NCBI GenBank assembly: GCA_945877815.1
Contig: CAMDWJ010000003.1
Coordinates: forward strand, 62,001-126,000
Reading direction: 5' to 3'
Origin: Caenispirillum bisanense
GTDB lineage: Bacteria; Pseudomonadota; Alphaproteobacteria; Rhodospirillales; UBA2165
Length of the DNA stretch: 64,000 nt
Numbering within the stretch: position 1 is the first letter of the stretch; each line of letters begins with the position of its first letter. Both the position numbers and the translations under genes were made by a program. Below the pieces are notes generated by a model that had not been told where the DNA came from, did not search any database, and saw only the letters and a program-made list of their open reading frames with translations. Shown piece after piece: positions 42,912-52,086 of the stretch.

Positions 42912-43699
42912 TGCACTTGTGCCCGGATGCGCTGATAGAGTTCGATGAATTCGGGATGGGTAAGGATGCCGCGTATATCGCGAGGACGCGGGATCGTGAT
43001 GCGATGTTCACCCGCCACGCTGGAAGGCTGGCGGGTCAGCACAAGCGTGCGGTCACCGAGCGCGATGGCTTCGGAGATATCGTGGGTGACGAAGACGATG
43101 GTTTTTTTGCCAAGGTTCCATAGGCGCATCAGATCGTCTTGCAACTGCAGACGCGTCTGCGCATCGAGCGCGCCGAACGGCTCGTCCATCAAGATGACGG
43201 GCGGATCGTAGACCAGCGTGCGAATCAACGAGGTACGCTTGCGCATGCCGCCCGACAATTCGTGCGGGTAGTGATCCTCCCAGCCGGCGAGGCCGACCGC
43301 GCGGATCAGCGTTTGCGCACGCGCGCGCGTCTCGTCATTCAGTTTCCCTTGGACCAGGAGGGGGAATAACACGTTTTCGAGACAGGTGCGCCACGGCAAT
43401 AGATTGTCTTCTTGCGTCACGTAGCCGATCTGGCAATTGAGGCCGGGCTTCAGCGACTTCATGTCGTTGATGGGCGCAAGTTGCGACTGGAAGCGAATTT
43501 CGCCGCCGCTCGCCGCGTCGATCTGCGCGATCATGTTGAGCAACGTCGTCTTGCCGCCGCCCGACGGGCCGATGATGGTGAGAAACTCACCCTCGTTGAC
43601 CGAGAAACTAAGACCTTGAATGATCCACGGCGAGGGTTCGCGGCCGGCACGCGTGGCGAAACGCTTGGCAAGATCGCGGACTTCGAGAAGAACGGACAT
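42908..43699 (-). CDS. ABC transporter ATP-binding protein (NMT1/SsuB type)
   Basis: 263 residues. Walker A GPSGGGKTT, Q-loop YVTQEDNLLPW, signature SGGMRKRTSLIRTL, Walker B VILMDEPFGALDA and the switch His in VFVTHDI are complete. The ATG at 43699 follows an 8-bp gap after the first permease. Located between two permease genes in one minus-strand operon. Confidence 0.94.
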   Translation of the reverse strand: MSVLLEVRDLAKRFATRAGREPSPWIIQGLSFSVNEGEFLTIIGPSGGGKTTLLNMIAQIDAASGGEIRFQSQLAPINDMKSLKPGLNCQIGYVTQEDNLLPWRTCLENVLFPLLVQGKLNDETRARAQTLIRAVGLAGWEDHYPHELSGGMRKRTSLIRTLVYDPPVILMDEPFGALDAQTRLQLQDDLMRLWNLGKKTIVFVTHDISEAIALGDRTLVLTRQPSSVAGEHRITIPRPRDIRGILTHPEFIELYQRIRAQVQ

Positions 43700-43707
43700 G
43701 CGACGAG

Positions 43708-44541
43708 TTACTCCTTTTGCGCCGTGACGTCGGACGGCGGGCGCCAGCGCAGCAGGCGCTTCTCGACGAAATTCACGATCCAGTTGGTGATGAACACGAT
43801 GATGCACACTGCGGTCAGCGCCACGAAAACACCTGTCGTATCGAAATTCATGGACCGAAGCTGGATCATGTATCCCAGACCGCGGTTGGCGGAAATCAGT
43901 TCGGCCACCACCGCGCCGCCGATCGAATAGGGCATGGCGATGCGAAAGCCGGTGAAGATATGCGGTACAGCGCCCGGAAAGATGATGTGGCGCGCGACAT
44001 AGGATTCGGATGCACCCGCCACCTGTGCCATCTGCACCAGCTTGGGGTCCAGCGTGCGCACGCCGGTCTGGGTCGCGAAATAGACGATGAAGAAAACCGT
44101 GAAGGCGACAAGCGCGATCTTGGATTCAATGCCGATTCCGAACCACAAGATGAAGAGTGGCGCCAAGGCCAATTTGGGCGAGCCGTAGCCGCCGACCATG
44201 AAGGGGTCGAGGATGGCGGTGAGGATCGGTTGGCGGCGCAACAAAAAGGGCAGGATCGCCGCCGGGATGCCGCCGATCACGAAACCGATCATGGCTTCAG
44301 AAAATGTATAGGAGGCATGGCGTAGTAGCTCGCCGCTGAGCAGCCCGCTATAAAGCCGCACCGCGACGCCCCACGGCGTTCCGACCCAATAGACCCCAAG
44401 CAAAAGACTGAGCCCGTGCCAGATCGCCAACAACGCGATCAAAACCAAAATATGGTCGCGGTGACTGTAGAGCTTGGCGGTGAACCTGCCCGCGTCGAAG
44501 ACGCCGACGCTGGGTCCGCCGGCCGATTTCAGTGTCGCCAT
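43708..44541 (-). CDS. ABC transporter permease (NMT1/SsuC type, first permease)
   Basis: 277 residues, six predicted helices and the loop GASESYVARHIIFPGAVPHIFTG. GGGAGAAGTC precedes the ATG at 44541, which is why I prefer it over the ATG 12 bases upstream. First gene of the ABC operon and divergent from the binding protein, so the promoters lie in the 129-bp gap 44542-44670. Confidence 0.92.
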   Translation of the reverse strand: MATLKSAGGPSVGVFDAGRFTAKLYSHRDHILVLIALLAIWHGLSLLLGVYWVGTPWGVAVRLYSGLLSGELLRHASYTFSEAMIGFVIGGIPAAILPFLLRRQPILTAILDPFMVGGYGSPKLALAPLFILWFGIGIESKIALVAFTVFFIVYFATQTGVRTLDPKLVQMAQVAGASESYVARHIIFPGAVPHIFTGFRIAMPYSIGGAVVAELISANRGLGYMIQLRSMNFDTTGVFVALTAVCIIVFITNWIVNFVEKRLLRWRPPSDVTAQKE

Positions 44542-44670
44542 GACTTCTCCCATCGCGCGGTTTTCGACGCGGATCGGCGCCGTTCGACGGCGCTTCGCCT
44601 GTTGCGGCTGTTGGCCGCTTGGAGCATTGTAGCCAAGAATTAGCGCTAAAAATAGCCAAGGGAGGCTTAA

Positions 44671-45684
44671 ATGTTCGATCAGACTCTCCGCGCTGCGGCA
44701 ATTGCCGGCGCCTTTTTTGCCGGGCTGTTGCCCACTCCATCCCGCGCCGCCGATATCGACGTCATTCTCGCCCTACCCACGAATACCCTCACCTTCACCG
44801 CGGCCTTCCTGGCCGAGGACGCGGGGTTCTTCAAAAAGAACGGATTGAACGTCACCCAGCGCCAATTGGCCGGCGTCGCTTCCAACAATGCCGTCATCAA
44901 CGGCAGCGTCGATTTCCTGTTGGGCACCATCGCCACCATGCTGAACGGCGCGTCAATGGGCCAGCCGATGCTGATGATCGCCAATATGGTGGATCGCCCG
45001 CTGGTCGAGATCGTGATCCGCAAAGATATCGCGGATGCCGCCGGCATCACCGCCACTTCACCCCTGGCCGATCGTATCAAACTTCTGAAGGGCAAAACCA
45101 TCGCCATCCAGGGTATCGGCTCCATGACCCATTCGCTGCCGCGCCTCGCCGCGCGTCGCGGTGGGTTCGATCCCGAGACCGATATCCGCGTCACACCGAT
45201 GGACCCGGCGACCATGCTGGCCGCGCTCACCGCCAAGCAGATCGAGGGTTATTCGACCTCGCTGCCCTTTACCACCGAAGCCGTCGTCAAAGGGGCGGGC
45301 ATCATCTTGGTCAGCGGTCCGCAAGGCGACATGGATGAATATACGCCGTTGGGCTACACGACGCTCGGCGCGCGCCCCGACAAATGCGTGAAGGAACGCG
45401 AGAAGTGCCTGCGCATGGTCGCCGCCTTTGCCGATACCGCGAAATTCATCAAGGAAAAGCCGGCCGAGACCTTTGCGCTCATCCAAAAACGGTTTCCACA
45501 GATGGACCCCAAGGTGCTCGAAATGGCCTGGGCGGTCGTGGGCAAGGCCCATACGACCGATGTCGCCGTCAAAGAGAATACATTGAACAACTCGCAGAAA
45601 TGGACTTTGGATGCGGGCCTGCTCGATCCCAAGAACGAGGTGAAGAATTACAACGGTCTGTGGACGACCGAGTTCGTCAAATAG
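44671..45684 (+). CDS. NMT1-like ABC substrate-binding protein
   Basis: 337 residues with a signal peptide (AAAIAGAFFAGLLPTPSRA) and the NMT1/SsuA-type fold (LPTNTLTFTAAFLAEDAGFF, ATMLNGASMGQPMLMI, GKTIAIQGIGSMT). AAGGGAGGC lies upstream of the ATG. Divergent from the two-permease ABC operon, which supplies its transporter. An interrupted relative of its 3' end lies directly downstream. Ligand unknown; sulfonates, aromatic acids and nitrate-like anions are common for this class. Confidence 0.9.
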   Translation: MFDQTLRAAAIAGAFFAGLLPTPSRAADIDVILALPTNTLTFTAAFLAEDAGFFKKNGLNVTQRQLAGVASNNAVINGSVDFLLGTIATMLNGASMGQPMLMIANMVDRPLVEIVIRKDIADAAGITATSPLADRIKLLKGKTIAIQGIGSMTHSLPRLAARRGGFDPETDIRVTPMDPATMLAALTAKQIEGYSTSLPFTTEAVVKGAGIILVSGPQGDMDEYTPLGYTTLGARPDKCVKEREKCLRMVAAFADTAKFIKEKPAETFALIQKRFPQMDPKVLEMAWAVVGKAHTTDVAVKENTLNNSQKWTLDAGLLDPKNEVKNYNGLWTTEFVK

Positions 45685-45712
45685 ATCGCGAGTGACGCTT
45701 CAGGGGCTAGGA

Positions 45713-45809
45713 AAATCGCGGAAATTCAGTCTGGTCGCCGGCGCGATCGAGCCCAACGACAGTACTCAAGGATTTCAAAGGCCTTTACACCGACGAATTC
45801 ATGAAGTGA
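45713..45809 (+). pseudogene. Remnant 3' end of a second NMT1-like binding protein
   Basis: Starting 28 bp after the intact binding-protein gene, the sequence reads KSRKFSLVAGAIEPNDS and, after a +1 shift near 45761, VLKDFKGLYTDEFMK then stop. It aligns with the intact protein's end (NSQKWTLDAGLLDPKNE, VKNYNGLWTTEFVK). So this is the leftover end of a duplicated or replaced binding-protein gene. No start codon or promoter is present. Confidence 0.8.
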
Positions 45810-45884
45810 ATTCATAACGTCATGTTGTAAAATCCTACCCCCGCATGACATCCGTGCGGGGCTTTTTCTTCGAGGAGCACCGTC

Positions 45885-47054
45885 ATGCCCGCCGCCCGCA
45901 AAACCAAATCGAAAGCCACGGCCAAGAAAGCCAAATCGGCGCGCAAACCGGCGGTGAAGACAAAGGCAAAGACGGCCGTCAAAAAGGCCACGAAAAAAGT
46001 CGCAAAAAAGGTCGCGGCGAAAAGAAAAGCCACGCCGAAGAAGATCGCCCAGCGCCGCAGCCAGCGCATCGTTTCGCTCGACATCCACACCCACATTTCG
46101 ATCCCCGAGGCCGCACAACTGCAACGCGCGGTGCAAAGCGAGGAGGAAACGCAAAAGGCGGCGCGTTACGCCCAGGCCACGGCGCGCGACAAGGGAGTCA
46201 TCAATCCGTCGGCGCGCGAGGATACCAACGATCCCAAGCTGCGCCTTGCAAAAATGGACGAGGCCGGCATCGACATCCAGCTGGTCAGCATGAACACCAA
46301 TCCGCCCTATTACTCGCTTTCGGGCGAGGACGGATTGAAGGTCGCCAAACTCGCCAATCAGGGCATCCTCGACTATACCCGCAACGCACCGGATCGCTTC
46401 GTCGGGCTCGGTATGGCGCCGATGCAGTCGGCGAGCCACGCCGTCGAGGCGCTGGAACATGCCATGAGCCTCGGGCTCAAGGGCATCAATATCCTCACCA
46501 ATATCGGCGGGCACGACCTCGGCGAAGAAATGTTCTGGCCGGTGTGGAAGCGGGCCGAAGAACTAGGTGCCGCGGTGTTGCTGCATCCGCTGGGCTTCAC
46601 CAATCAGGACCGCTTCATGAAATTCCGGCTCGCCAACACGGTCGGCCAGCCCCTTGAAGAGACCCTGGCGATGTTGTCGCTGATCCACGAGGGCGTGATG
46701 GCGCGCCATCCGAAGCTGAAGATCCTCATGTCGCACGGTGGTGGATACCTGCCCTTCTATTATGGGCGCTCCGATTCCACCTTTTTCCGCGATCCGCACC
46801 TGCGCGGCGCCATCGACAAGAAACCCAGCACCTATATCCGCCAATTCTATCTCGATACCTGCGTGTTCGACCTACACATGATCGAGTTTCTCGCCGACAC
46901 CTACGATATGGACCACGTCGTGCTCGGCACCGACTTCCCGTACCGCGACTGGGGCGCGGTCCAGATGATCAACAGCTCCAAGAAGTTGGGCAGGGCGCAC
47001 AAGGAAGGCATCCTTGGCCGCAATGCCGCCAAAGTCCTGGGCATGACGATCTGA
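45885..47054 (+). CDS. Amidohydrolase-2 (ACMSD-type) with histone-H1-like N-terminal tail
   Basis: 389 residues. Residues 61-389 are a TIM-barrel metal enzyme: DIHTH (66-70), LHPLG, MSHGGG and GTDFPY provide the usual His/His/His/Asp ligands of decarboxylating amidohydrolases. Residues 1-60 are a Lys/Ala/Thr tail with 25 Lys or Arg and no acidic residue, which resembles bacterial histone-H1-like proteins. The tail is in the same frame, with GAGGAG before its ATG, so it appears to be genuinely translated. The substrate is unknown; ACMSD, resorcylate decarboxylase and 4-oxalomesaconate hydratase are relatives. Confidence 0.88.
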   Translation: MPAARKTKSKATAKKAKSARKPAVKTKAKTAVKKATKKVAKKVAAKRKATPKKIAQRRSQRIVSLDIHTHISIPEAAQLQRAVQSEEETQKAARYAQATARDKGVINPSAREDTNDPKLRLAKMDEAGIDIQLVSMNTNPPYYSLSGEDGLKVAKLANQGILDYTRNAPDRFVGLGMAPMQSASHAVEALEHAMSLGLKGINILTNIGGHDLGEEMFWPVWKRAEELGAAVLLHPLGFTNQDRFMKFRLANTVGQPLEETLAMLSLIHEGVMARHPKLKILMSHGGGYLPFYYGRSDSTFFRDPHLRGAIDKKPSTYIRQFYLDTCVFDLHMIEFLADTYDMDHVVLGTDFPYRDWGAVQMINSSKKLGRAHKEGILGRNAAKVLGMTI

Positions 47055-47185
47055 GAAGGCGCCGCCAACGCATCTTGGGCAGATAGGACGAGTCGCATTC
47101 CGTCAATAAAACGCCCCTTTGACGGATAAGCAGGATCGCATATTGTTCGGACGAGATTGAGCCATTCGTTAACAGGGATACGCAA

Positions 47186-48718
47186 ATGATCAAGAGATCG
47201 ATCGGCGCCGGCATCGCCGCCGTCTTGCTTTTCGTCTCGCCTGTGGCGGCGCAAAAGTCGAAGGACACGATCCGTTTTTCGACGTCCGAATCGATCAAGC
47301 TGCTCGATCCGTTCTTCTTCACCCATTTCGAGGCCGCGCCGATCTATCGCACCATTTACGAGAATTTGGTCGGCTACGACGCCCGCAATCACAAATTCGT
47401 CGGCATCATGGCGAAATCCTGGACCTCGCCGAGCCCTGGCGTCTACGACTTCGACTTGCGCGAAGACGTCGTCTTCAGCAACGGCGACAAGTTCGACGCC
47501 GACGACGTCGTCTATTTCATCAACTTCGCTATCGATCCCAAAACGCGCATTCACAACAAGCCGCGTTATCTGTGGGCCAAGAGCGCCGAGAAGCTCGGAC
47601 AATACAAGGTGCGCATCACGGTGGCGAAGCCCACGCCCAAGGATCTGCTCGATGTCGCCTCCTATACTTGGAGCGAAAATTCCAAGGTCCACAAGGCGCT
47701 CGGCGAGAACAACGAAAGCTACGGACGCAATCCGATCGGCACCGGCCCCTACAAGGTGATCGAGATGGAATCGAACAAGGCCATCGTCATGGTCCCTAAC
47801 GAGAAATTCAAACCCGGCGGGGATGGCGTCGGTGCTCGCGTCAAACGTCTCGAAGCAGTCTTCATCGCCGACCAACAGGTGCAGATGGCGCAGATCATGA
47901 CCGGCGGCATCGATATGATGCGCGATCCGACACCCGACCAGGTGACCGAGCTATCCAAGAATCCGAACCTCGCCGTCACCTCGGTCGGTTCGCACAACAT
48001 GATCTATCTGCAATACGACGCGGCGAACCGCGCGGGCAACAAGGCCTTTAGCGACGTACGAGTGCGCAGAGCGCTGACCATGGCGATCAACCGCGACGAG
48101 ATGATCAAGCATATCGCCGCCGGCGGTTCGTCCGCCAAGCGTCTCGATTCCATGTGTTACCAAGACATGCTCGCCTGCGATGCCGCACCAACGCCGCCCC
48201 CGAGTTTCGATCCCGTGACGGCGAAGAAACTTTTGGCCGAAGCAGGCTACGCCAGCGGGCTCGAAATCGAACTCGCCTCGCGCCAGCCGTCCAAGGACGC
48301 CGCCGTCGCAATGGCGGGCTATTGGAACGCGGTCGGCGTGAAGACCAACGTGCAGCTCATGACCATCGTTACGTTGGACAAGGCACGCGCCGACGGCAAG
48401 TTACAGACCTACATCGGCGAGCGCCCCCTGACCACGTCGGACGCCAGCCACGTGATGGAGATTTTCTTCCTCGATCCGCGCCGCGACTATTGGCAGGACA
48501 AGGCGATCGTCGATCTCGCCAACGAGGGCTACACGATCTTCGATGCGCCCAAGCGGACCGCACATTACAAAAAAATCTTCGACCGCATCAACGACGAGTC
48601 TTTGATGTTGCCGATCCATACATTGCCGTCGGTTTATATCCACACCAAGGACGTCAAGATCTTTCCGAATCAACTGGTGGATTACGACACTTTGATCTCC
48701 GACTTCGGCTGGAAATAA
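47186..48718 (+). CDS. Peptide/nickel-type ABC substrate-binding protein, first copy
   Basis: 510 residues, signal peptide (GIAAVLLFVSPVAAQ), family 5 extracellular solute-binding fold. N-terminal KSKDTIRFSTSESIKLLDPFFFTHFEA and downstream NPIGTGPYKV, DIMRDPTPDQV are shared with the next gene in tandem. No permease or ATPase gene is nearby. Ligands for this family include peptides, nickel chelates and opines; here unknown. Confidence 0.9.
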   Translation: MIKRSIGAGIAAVLLFVSPVAAQKSKDTIRFSTSESIKLLDPFFFTHFEAAPIYRTIYENLVGYDARNHKFVGIMAKSWTSPSPGVYDFDLREDVVFSNGDKFDADDVVYFINFAIDPKTRIHNKPRYLWAKSAEKLGQYKVRITVAKPTPKDLLDVASYTWSENSKVHKALGENNESYGRNPIGTGPYKVIEMESNKAIVMVPNEKFKPGGDGVGARVKRLEAVFIADQQVQMAQIMTGGIDMMRDPTPDQVTELSKNPNLAVTSVGSHNMIYLQYDAANRAGNKAFSDVRVRRALTMAINRDEMIKHIAAGGSSAKRLDSMCYQDMLACDAAPTPPPSFDPVTAKKLLAEAGYASGLEIELASRQPSKDAAVAMAGYWNAVGVKTNVQLMTIVTLDKARADGKLQTYIGERPLTTSDASHVMEIFFLDPRRDYWQDKAIVDLANEGYTIFDAPKRTAHYKKIFDRINDESLMLPIHTLPSVYIHTKDVKIFPNQLVDYDTLISDFGWK

Positions 48719-48744
48719 TCGAGAAAATTGCAGGGAGTAACGCT

Positions 48745-50289
48745 ATGAAAATTTCCGCTAAACTAGTCGCGTTCGGTATGGCCGCCGGGCTATCGCTTAC
48801 GCTCCAGGCCTCGCAGGCCGCGGCGCAGAAATCGAAAGATACGATCCGCTATGCGACCACCGAGTCCATCAAGCTGCTCGATCCCTATTTCTTCACGCAT
48901 TTCGAAGCCTCGCCGCTCTACGAGACGATCTACGACACGCTGGTCGCCTACGATTCGCGCAGCCACAAGGTCGTGCCCATGCTGGCCAAGGCATGGACCG
49001 AAGTGGAACCCGGCGTTTACGACATCGAACTGCGCGACGACATCGCGTTCAGCAACGGCGACAAGTACGACGCCGACGATGCGGTCTATTTCATCAATTG
49101 GATGATCTCGCCCGAAGCACGCATCCACAACAAGCCGCGTTACATGTGGACCAAGGGCGCCGAGAAGCTCGGACAGTACAAATTCCGCCTGCGCATGGTG
49201 AAGCATACGCCGAAGGACCTGCTCGATATGGGCGGCTACACTTGGCAGGAGAATTCCAAGGTCCATTCCAAGCTGGAGGACAAGGGATCCTACGGCCGCA
49301 ACCCCATCGGCACCGGCCCCTACAGGGTCGCGCAGTTCGAATCCAACAAGGCGCTCGTGATGGTGCCGAACGAGAAATTTACCCCGACACCCTATCGTCA
49401 GAAGGCGCGCGTCAGCCGCATCGAGGCGATGTTCATCCCCGACCAGGACACGCAGATCGCCCAAATCATGACCGGCGGCGTCGATATCATGCGCGACCCC
49501 TCGCCCGACCACATGGCCGAGATGGCGAAGAACAAAAACCTCGAAATCTCCGCCTTCGACAGCGACAATATGATCTATCTGCAGTTCGACGCCATGGGCC
49601 GTTCGGGCCATAAACCGGTGCAGGACGCGCGCGTGCGCCGGGCGCTGATCATGGCGATCAATCAGGACGAGTTGATCAAGCATTTGGCTGCCGGCGGACA
49701 CGCCGCCAAGAAACTCGGCTCCATGTGCCGTCCCTTCATGCAGGGCTGCGAAAGCCCGGCGGTGCTGCCGCCCGCGTACAATCCGGGGGAAGCAAAGAAG
49801 CTGCTCGCCGAAGCCGGCTATCCCAACGGCTTCGAATTGGAACTGATTTCGCGCAACCCGTCCAAGGATGCTGCGATCGGCCTGTCCGGCTATTGGAACG
49901 AGATCGGCGTGAAGACCAACGTGCAGCTTTTGCAGATCAGCGCGCTCGACAAGATGCGCGCCGACGGCAAACTGCAGGCCTATATCGGCGAACGGCCCTA
50001 TACCACGCCGGACGCCTCGCATCCGATGGACATCTTCTTTTTCGACAAGCGGCGCGATTATTGGGACGATGCGCAAATCCGCACCTGGGCCGAGGAGGGG
50101 CTGAGCATCTTCGATCCAAAGAAGCGCGCCGACCACTACAAGCAGATCTTCGACAAGATCAATACTCAGGCGTACATGATGGCGATCCACACGCTGCCGT
50201 CGGTCTTCATCCATTCCAAGGACGTGAAGATCCACGACAACCCGCTGGTCGACACCAACACCAATATCGGCGACTTCACCTGGAAGTAA
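48745..50289 (+). CDS. Peptide/nickel-type ABC substrate-binding protein, second copy
   Basis: 514 residues, signal peptide ending QAAAQ, with the same domain order as the previous gene (KSKDTIRYATTESIKLL, NPIGTGPYRV, DIMRDPSPDHM). The pair is about half identical by eye over long stretches, suggesting an old tandem duplication and ligand divergence. AGGGAG precedes the ATG. A terminator follows the stop. No transporter partners are present locally. Confidence 0.9.
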   Translation: MKISAKLVAFGMAAGLSLTLQASQAAAQKSKDTIRYATTESIKLLDPYFFTHFEASPLYETIYDTLVAYDSRSHKVVPMLAKAWTEVEPGVYDIELRDDIAFSNGDKYDADDAVYFINWMISPEARIHNKPRYMWTKGAEKLGQYKFRLRMVKHTPKDLLDMGGYTWQENSKVHSKLEDKGSYGRNPIGTGPYRVAQFESNKALVMVPNEKFTPTPYRQKARVSRIEAMFIPDQDTQIAQIMTGGVDIMRDPSPDHMAEMAKNKNLEISAFDSDNMIYLQFDAMGRSGHKPVQDARVRRALIMAINQDELIKHLAAGGHAAKKLGSMCRPFMQGCESPAVLPPAYNPGEAKKLLAEAGYPNGFELELISRNPSKDAAIGLSGYWNEIGVKTNVQLLQISALDKMRADGKLQAYIGERPYTTPDASHPMDIFFFDKRRDYWDDAQIRTWAEEGLSIFDPKKRADHYKQIFDKINTQAYMMAIHTLPSVFIHSKDVKIHDNPLVDTNTNIGDFTWK

Positions 50290-50311
50290 GCCGATCGGCA
50301 GACTCGCGGCG

Positions 50312-50341
50312 AGGCCGGACCAAGTGTCCGGCCTTTTTTTT
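50312..50341 (+). terminator. Terminator after the tandem binding proteins
   Basis: AGGCCGGAC / GTCCGGCCT, a 9-bp perfect stem with loop CAAGT and at least eight T after it. Placed 23 bp after the stop of the second binding protein. Confidence 0.93.
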
Positions 50342-50403
50342 GACCACTTGAAACCGGCCCGCCAAAGCACGATCCTCGGTTCATAAATATAAAGGGAGTT
50401 TCC

Positions 50404-51585
50404 ATGTTCCGCGCGACCGACGGCATCGTTCTGCCCACCACCATCATCGGCTCGCTGCCGCGCCCGAGCTGGTACAGCGAAAGCCTGGGGTCGCGCAGCT
50501 TCCGCGAGGCGATGGTCAATGCCCGCTACCGCGAACAATATATCGATGCGGTGTCGTCCTTTCTGCGCGACCAGGAAACCGCCGGGCTCGACATCGTCAC
50601 CGACGGCGATGCGCGCTTCGATGCAGATGTCGGCGGGCATAGCTGGTTTTCCTATGCGCCGCTGCATATGGACGGCTTCTCCGGCAATTTCGCTTATAAG
50701 CTCAAAGGCGGGCGCGCCGGCATTTCGACCCCGCGCGGCCATATCCTGCACGATGTGCTGGAGGCACGCCTGATGCCGGACCTCACCGGACCGGTCGGGC
50801 GCGGCACGCTCGATTACGCCGCCTTGTGGAAAACCGCGAGCCGCTTGACCACCAAGCCGGTCAAGTTCGGCACCATCACGCCCGAGCTGATCGCCATGGG
50901 TGTGCGCGATTTCCACTACAAGGATTTGCGCGGCGCCATGAACGCCATCGCCGACGCGCTGAACGAGGAATTGAACGAGCTGGCCGATGCCGGCTGCCCG
51001 GTGATCCAGATGGAGGAGCCGCAGATCCATCTGCTCGCCGCCAAGGGCCTGACCGACGCGGTGCTCAACCCCGATACCATGGTCGATCTGTTCAACCGCA
51101 CGGTCAAAGGCCTCGGCATAAAGACCGAGGTGTGGTGCCACACCTGCTGGGGCAACCCGGCGCAGCAGCGCATCTTCGACAAGGTGCAGAGCTACGCCCC
51201 GGCGCTCGAAGCGCTCAACCGCGTCGAGGCCGACGTCATCACCTTCGAATGCTGCTCGTCGGGCGGGCTCGATCTCGACGCGATCGGCAAGCGCATCAAG
51301 ACCAAGAAAATCGCCATCGGCGTCGTCGATCACCACACCTTGCAGGTCGAAACGCCGAAGGAAGTCGCGACCTTGATCCGCAAGGCGCTCGAACATATCC
51401 CGGCCGAACGGTTGGTGATCGCCTCCGATTGCGGCATGGGACGCGAGGGCATGAGCCGTCGGCACGCCTTCCACAAGATGGTCTCGATTGTGCAAGGCAC
51501 CAATATCGTACGCCGCGAATTGGGCGCGCCCGAGGCGGTGTGTCTTGCCGCCGACGATCGCTATTCGCTGGTGGAGAACGGCTGA
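50404..51585 (+). CDS. MetE C-domain-like methyltransferase-superfamily protein
   Basis: 393 residues. Catalytic-domain metal ligands HTCWG (His, Cys), TFECC (Glu) and SDCGMG (Cys) are present; the N-terminal MetE domain is absent. It starts with GSLPRPSWY, typical of single-domain relatives. AAAGGGAG precedes the ATG. Its TGA overlaps the ATG of the following membrane protein by one base. Methyl transfer to a thiol is the family chemistry; the substrate is not known. Confidence 0.86.
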   Translation: MFRATDGIVLPTTIIGSLPRPSWYSESLGSRSFREAMVNARYREQYIDAVSSFLRDQETAGLDIVTDGDARFDADVGGHSWFSYAPLHMDGFSGNFAYKLKGGRAGISTPRGHILHDVLEARLMPDLTGPVGRGTLDYAALWKTASRLTTKPVKFGTITPELIAMGVRDFHYKDLRGAMNAIADALNEELNELADAGCPVIQMEEPQIHLLAAKGLTDAVLNPDTMVDLFNRTVKGLGIKTEVWCHTCWGNPAQQRIFDKVQSYAPALEALNRVEADVITFECCSSGGLDLDAIGKRIKTKKIAIGVVDHHTLQVETPKEVATLIRKALEHIPAERLVIASDCGMGREGMSRRHAFHKMVSIVQGTNIVRRELGAPEAVCLAADDRYSLVENG

Positions 51586-52043
51586 TGGATATCGGTTTCT
51601 ACGGTATGGTCGTGATCGCGGGCGTGGTTGCCACCCACTGCACGTTGATGATGGCCCTGTGGGCGGACAAGCTCGGGTTACCACGCGCCGATTTTCCCTT
51701 CGCGATGGCCGATCTCTCCTTCGCGCTCGCTTTCAACGGCAAGGCGCCCTATTGGTCGGGCATCTTCGTCATCCATCTCAATGGGCTGTTTTTCGCCTTT
51801 CTTTATTCGACCGTAGTCGCACCCTGGCTCAACGCGACGCTCGCCGCCGACACCTCGCCGATGTTGAATGGCGCGATCTACGGCGTGATGCTGTTCCTGG
51901 CGTCCGGCTTTTTCTTCCAGCCCGTCTTCCTCCGCCTCGGCCTGTTCTTGTTCAAGGCAGACAAGCGCGGCTGGATCACCAGCCTGATGGTACACGGCAT
52001 CTTCGGATTGGTGTGCGGTTGGCTGGCGCCGGTGATGGGGTAG
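51585..52043 (+). CDS. Small integral membrane protein of unknown function
   Basis: 152 residues, about four membrane helices, with no Cys-rich, charged or catalytic motif. One-base TGATG overlap with the MetE-like gene points to coupled translation and perhaps a shared job. The sequence NATLAADTSPMLNG between helices is likely a loop. No family is recognised. A REP hairpin follows. Confidence 0.72.
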   Translation: MDIGFYGMVVIAGVVATHCTLMMALWADKLGLPRADFPFAMADLSFALAFNGKAPYWSGIFVIHLNGLFFAFLYSTVVAPWLNATLAADTSPMLNGAIYGVMLFLASGFFFQPVFLRLGLFLFKADKRGWITSLMVHGIFGLVCGWLAPVMG

Positions 52044-52086
52044 GGGGGATAGGCCTACACGGAAACCAGGTCAAATTTTCAGAAAT

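Noticed and set aside
48790-51684. 964-codon reverse open frame
   Set aside because: Antisense shadow of the second binding protein and MetE-like gene; high GC third positions produce long false frames.
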